Positions 52,136 to 54,429 of a stretch of 54,429 bases of DNA are shown here, piece after piece. Below the pieces are notes generated by a model. The model did no database searches, was not told the origin of the DNA, and was given only the letters and a program-made list of their open reading frames with translations. The translations under genes were made by a program, and so were the position numbers. Where the stretch lies: assembly GCF_001636615.1 (NCBI RefSeq), contig NZ_LGEK01000027.1, positions 1 through 54,429 on the forward strand. The letters are read 5' to 3'. Positions within the stretch are counted from its first letter, which is position 1, and every line of letters starts with the position of its first letter. Source of the DNA: Mucilaginibacter sp. L294. Its GTDB lineage: Bacteria; Bacteroidota; Bacteroidia; Sphingobacteriales; Sphingobacteriaceae.

Positions 52136-52813
52136 AAATATGCGGTCATCGTTGCGGGCGGTTCGGGCAGCCGGATGCAATCGGCATTGCCAAAGCAGTT
52201 TATTGAGCTTTGTGGCGAACCGGTGCTGATGCACACCATCAGGGCGTTTCATAACAGCCAGCCGGCACTGCAAATTATTTTAGCCCTGCATGGCAGTTAT
52301 CACGGGTTATGGGCACAGCTTTGTGCTAAACACAGCTTCAATATTCCGCATAAAATAACCATGGGTGGCGAAACCCGTTTCCATTCGATAAAGAACGCGG
52401 TTGATAGTATTATAGACGATGATGTATTAATTGCCGTACACGATGCCGTGCGCCCGCTTGTAAGCGCCGATATCATCAATGAGGCCTACAGATGCGCCGC
52501 GGAGAACGGAACGGCTGTAACGGCCGTTAAAAGCCGCGATTCGATAAGGCAGATAAACGGCGATAGCTCTGCAAGTTTAAACCGCGACAGCATTTACCTG
52601 GTACAAACCCCACAAACCTTTCAATCGGCTTTGCTCAAAAAGGCCTACCAGCAACCTTATACCGATACTTTTACTGATGATGCCTCTGTTGTAGAACAAA
52701 GCGGCGTTGCCATTACGCTGATAGCAGGCGATTACAGCAATATTAAAATAACCTTCCCTGAAGATATTGCTATTGCCGAAGCGCTTATAAACAAAAAAGC
52801 CACCATCCGTTAG
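52097..52813 (+). CDS. ispD: 2-C-methyl-D-erythritol 4-phosphate cytidylyltransferase
   Basis: 238 residues. The CTP-binding signature VIVAGGSGSRMQSALPKQF begins at residue 17; VHDAVRPLVS, TAVKSRDSIRQ, LVQTPQTFQ and TDDASVVE are further IspD motifs. It activates MEP with CTP in the non-mevalonate isoprenoid pathway. The only in-frame ATG before the motif is at 52097, so the first ~14 residues (MPGLTSQISYLKSK) are encoded by the repeat. The common IspD start would be one to three residues before YAVIVAGG; an ATG at 52139 is out of frame. A non-ATG start cannot be excluded. Confidence 0.93.
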   Translation: MPGLTSQISYLKSKYAVIVAGGSGSRMQSALPKQFIELCGEPVLMHTIRAFHNSQPALQIILALHGSYHGLWAQLCAKHSFNIPHKITMGGETRFHSIKNAVDSIIDDDVLIAVHDAVRPLVSADIINEAYRCAAENGTAVTAVKSRDSIRQINGDSSASLNRDSIYLVQTPQTFQSALLKKAYQQPYTDTFTDDASVVEQSGVAITLIAGDYSNIKITFPEDIAIAEALINKKATIR

Positions 52814-52829
52814 TTAACGAATGATGGCT
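52798..52829 (-). terminator. Terminator of small membrane protein A, overlapping ispD end
   Basis: Arms 52798-52811 and 52816-52829 (AACGAATGATGGCT) pair over 14 bp with two wobbles; on the minus strand T6 follows. The stem includes the ispD stop codon. Confidence 0.72.
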
Positions 52830-52850
52830 GCATTTTATCTGATCTATTTA

Positions 52851-52997
52851 TCAGGCCCGTCTGATCACCCCCAGTAATAAAGCGATGATCGCTATTACCA
52901 GTAAAATGTGAATTAAACCGCCCGCGTGATTTACGAAGAACCCGAAGATCCATCCTATCACCAAAATAACTGCGATGATGTACAATAAGCTTCTCAT
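52851..52997 (-). CDS. Small two-helix membrane protein A (lmo0937-like)
   Basis: 48 residues. Starts MRSLLYIIAVILVIGWIFGF, has a short polar turn (FVNHAGG) and a second helix (LIHILLVIAIIALLLGVIRR). The family resembles lmo0937/DUF5670-type small membrane proteins, whose function is unknown; relatives are often stress-induced. Its neighbour at 53122-53268 is a clear paralogue with the same length and ends. It has its own terminator. Confidence 0.82.
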   Translation of the reverse strand: MRSLLYIIAVILVIGWIFGFFVNHAGGLIHILLVIAIIALLLGVIRRA

Positions 52998-53078
52998 AGT
53001 GTAGTGTGTTTAGTTAATGTTTTTCTTAGTTAATGTTATCTATTAAACCCGCATTACTTCAAAAAGTTTTGCGCATAA

Positions 53079-53102
53079 AAAACCCCGCCTTAGCAGGGTT
53101 TT
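53079..53102 (-). terminator. Terminator of small membrane protein B
   Basis: AAAACCCCGC (53079-53088) / GCAGGGTTTT (53093-53102) with one wobble and a 4-nt loop; T run on the minus strand. Confidence 0.75.
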
Positions 53103-53121
53103 AAATATTATCTGCCTTGCA

Positions 53122-53268
53122 TCAGGCCCTTCTTATCACGCCTAAAAGCAGTGCTATAATAGCTATAACCAGCAGGATGTGGATGATGTTACCAGAACCC
53201 GCGTAAAAAAATCCGAATGCCCATCCTATAACCAGGATAACAGCAATGATGTACAGTAAGCCTCTCAT
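53122..53268 (-). CDS. Small two-helix membrane protein B (lmo0937-like)
   Basis: 48 residues. MRGLLYIIAVILVIGWAFGF, a turn with FYAGSGN, and IIHILLVIAIIALLLGVIRR. It differs from protein A at only a handful of positions, mostly in the loop, so this is a tandem duplication. Each copy has its own terminator; a 124-nt spacer separates the genes, so each may have its own promoter. Confidence 0.82.
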   Translation of the reverse strand: MRGLLYIIAVILVIGWAFGFFYAGSGNIIHILLVIAIIALLLGVIRRA

Positions 53269-53350
53269 GTTGTAATGTTTTATGTTTAAGTAAATGTATA
53301 TACAGCTACCTATGCCAAAATCATTCCAAAAAGGGGTTGTAACAAAAAAA

Positions 53351-53366
53351 GCCCTGCATGCAGGGC
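53351..53366 (-). terminator. Terminator of the DUF2795 gene
   Basis: Palindrome GCCCTGCATGCAGGGC followed on the minus strand by T7, 28 nt past the stop. Confidence 0.82.
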
Positions 53367-53393
53367 TTCTCGGTTTCTTAATATGTAGGCGTG

Positions 53394-53615
53394 CTAATAC
53401 TCGTCTTCGTTAAAAAAGAAGTCGTCTTTGGTCGGGTAATCCGGCCATATCTCCTCTATGTTTTCATACGGTTCACCATCATCTTCAAGTGCCTGCAGGT
53501 TTTCAATAACCTCTACCGGCGCTCCTGAACGTATGGCGTAATCAATTAATTCGTCTTTTGTGGCAGGCCATGGCGCATCTTCAAGGTGCGATGCTAATTC
53601 AAGTGTCCAATACAT
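53394..53615 (-). CDS. DUF2795 domain protein
   Basis: 73 residues, strongly acidic at the C-terminus (DDFFFNEDEY). YWTLELASHLEDAPWPATKDELIDYAIRSG is the conserved DUF2795 core, in which the helix after PATKDEL is typical. The function is unknown. A housekeeping-type promoter lies 35 nt upstream of the start. Single-gene unit. Confidence 0.87.
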   Translation of the reverse strand: MYWTLELASHLEDAPWPATKDELIDYAIRSGAPVEVIENLQALEDDGEPYENIEEIWPDYPTKDDFFFNEDEY

Positions 53616-53650
53616 GTTTTTATGTTAAAGTGGTAAATTTTGCTTTTTCG

Positions 53651-53682
53651 CAAAAGTATAATATTTTTAAATTGATTATCAA
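53651..53682 (-). promoter_or_regulatory. Promoter of the DUF2795 gene
   Basis: On the minus strand TTG (53682-53680), 21-nt spacer, TACTTTTG (53658-53651), within the range for Bacteroidota promoters. Confidence 0.55.
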
Positions 53683-53700
53683 TATTTTTTTGTAAAATTT

Positions 53701-54249
53701 TTATATCCTTGGTATCCACTGGTTTTCAGGGATTTTATCGGCATATCCTATCATTCTTGCCAGGGTGAACAGGTAATCGCTCAACCTGTTCAGATAAATA
53801 TTCACTTTTTCGTCAACCGTGCTCTCTTCTGCCAGGTGTACGCTCAACCTTTCGGCCCTGCGGCATACACAGCGCGCTATATGGCAATAGGAGATAGCGT
53901 TGCTGCCACCCGGCAAAATAAAGTGCCGCAACTCGGGCAGGGTTTCGTTCATCCTGTCCATTTCTTTTTCAAGCAGTTCAACATCTTCGGTGTGCAGATC
54001 GGGTATTACCATGCGGCTTTTCTCCGGGTCGGCCGCCAGCGATGAACCTATGGTGAACAGCCTGTCCTGTATTTGTTTTAGTACATCCTTATCATAGTCG
54101 CTTATCTGTTGGTCGCGGATAAGGCCAATGTACGAGTTCAGCTCATCAACAGTGCCGTAGCTCTCAATACGCAGGTGATGCTTGGGCACGCGCGTACCGC
54201 CAATTAATGATGTATAGCCCTTATCGCCTGTTTTGGTATATATTTTCAT
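53701..54249 (-). CDS. PduO-type cob(I)alamin adenosyltransferase
   Basis: 182 residues. The N-terminal ATP-binding motif MKIYTKTGDKGYTSLIGGTR (residues 1-20) and the helical core (SYGTVDELNSYIGLIRD; LPGGSNAISYCHIARCVCRRAE; NRLSDYLFTLAR) are those of PduO/MMAB. It transfers the adenosyl group of ATP to cob(I)alamin. Arg132-Ala-Glu region and the NRLSDYLF helix hold the expected active-site residues. No B12 synthesis gene is near, so it may serve salvage for adenosylcobalamin enzymes elsewhere. Confidence 0.95.
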   Translation of the reverse strand: MKIYTKTGDKGYTSLIGGTRVPKHHLRIESYGTVDELNSYIGLIRDQQISDYDKDVLKQIQDRLFTIGSSLAADPEKSRMVIPDLHTEDVELLEKEMDRMNETLPELRHFILPGGSNAISYCHIARCVCRRAERLSVHLAEESTVDEKVNIYLNRLSDYLFTLARMIGYADKIPENQWIPRI

Positions 54250-54294
54250 AACAATAGCAGCAATTTAAGCGTTTAATTTAAACAATGTAATCTT

Positions 54295-54404
54295 AACCAC
54301 AGAGGACACTAAGATTTGCAATTTGGTAAGCCACAAAGTACACAGAGATTTTTAATTGATAAAATATATAAATCTTTGTATCAGCTGTGGTTTTTCCCTG
54401 TGCT
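54295..54404. repeat. CACAGAG-type repeat, second copy
   Basis: CCACAGAGGACACT, CCACAAAGTACACAGAG (54331-54347), then the inverse CTGTGG and CCTGTGCTCTG at the right. Related to 7921-8026. The right end is cut by adapter. Confidence 0.6.
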
Positions 54405-54429
54405 CTGTCTCTTATACACATCTCCGAGC
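54405..54429. other. Nextera read-2 adapter remnant
   Basis: The last 25 nt (CTGTCTCTTATACACATCT then CCGAGC) equal the reverse complement of the Nextera read-2 transposon adapter without a mismatch. Genome ends at about 54404. Confidence 0.97.

Overview
The window looks like one complete assembled contig (54.4 kb) from a Bacteroidota bacterium, most likely Sphingobacteriaceae (Mucilaginibacter/Pedobacter-like). I infer this from TANNTTTG-type promoters, weak Shine-Dalgarno signals, a SusC-type plug with the VVVGYGT signature, GIN-domain and DUF4290 proteins, the gene repertoire, and several intergenic repeats of a kind common in that group. Both ends carry Illumina Nextera adapter sequence (1-164 and 54405-54429), so these are library artefacts and the outermost genes are cut by the library, not by biology. 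I see no rRNA, tRNA, CRISPR array, prophage or insertion sequence with a transposase.

Layout. 165-1012: truncated Fic protein. 1108-8026: small outer-membrane barrel protein, NatAB-like ABC exporter, Ppx/GppA phosphatase, a membrane protein with a carboxypeptidase-regulatory-like domain, and an M1 metallopeptidase. 8032-10701 (minus): DUF2520 protein, ferredoxin, IscX, KdsC and Maf. 10779-13665: alpha/beta hydrolase, YbjQ, M20 dipeptidase. 13662-17959: a three-gene oxidoreductase operon (Tat-exported TIM barrel, GMC oxidoreductase, gluconate-2-dehydrogenase subunit-3-like), divergent from a regulator built on a degenerate Nudix domain, with a palindromic operator between them. 17956-19056: dipeptide epimerase. 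19410-25361: DUF4290-murA, a GT39-like glycosyltransferase, DUF486, and a cystathionine beta-synthase-like enzyme. 25525-31356: a 1943-residue alpha-2-macroglobulin with a SusC-type carboxypeptidase-regulatory domain and TonB plug inserted in it. 31473-36060 (minus): tig, clpP, clpX, AMP nucleosidase. 36159-37145: diheme cytochrome c.

37234-42052 is the most unusual part: a GIN-domain lipoprotein followed by three dispersed paralogues of a small secreted GIN-like protein. Each paralogue has an ECF-sigma-type promoter (TGTAAC, 16 nt, CGTC) and, exactly 44 nt further upstream, heptamers spaced 21 nt apart. The middle paralogue is a mosaic of the other two, and the spacers carry MITE-like repeats. 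An ECF-like promoter also precedes the FtsX/MacB-type permease near 50.8 kb, suggesting a small envelope-stress or surface regulon.

The remainder is a hybrid histidine kinase, citrate synthase, RecQ, the permease, QueA, IspD (whose N-terminus is encoded by an intergenic repeat), two tiny paralogous membrane proteins, DUF2795 and a PduO-type cobalamin adenosyltransferase. All functional statements rest on reading motifs by eye; no database search was run.
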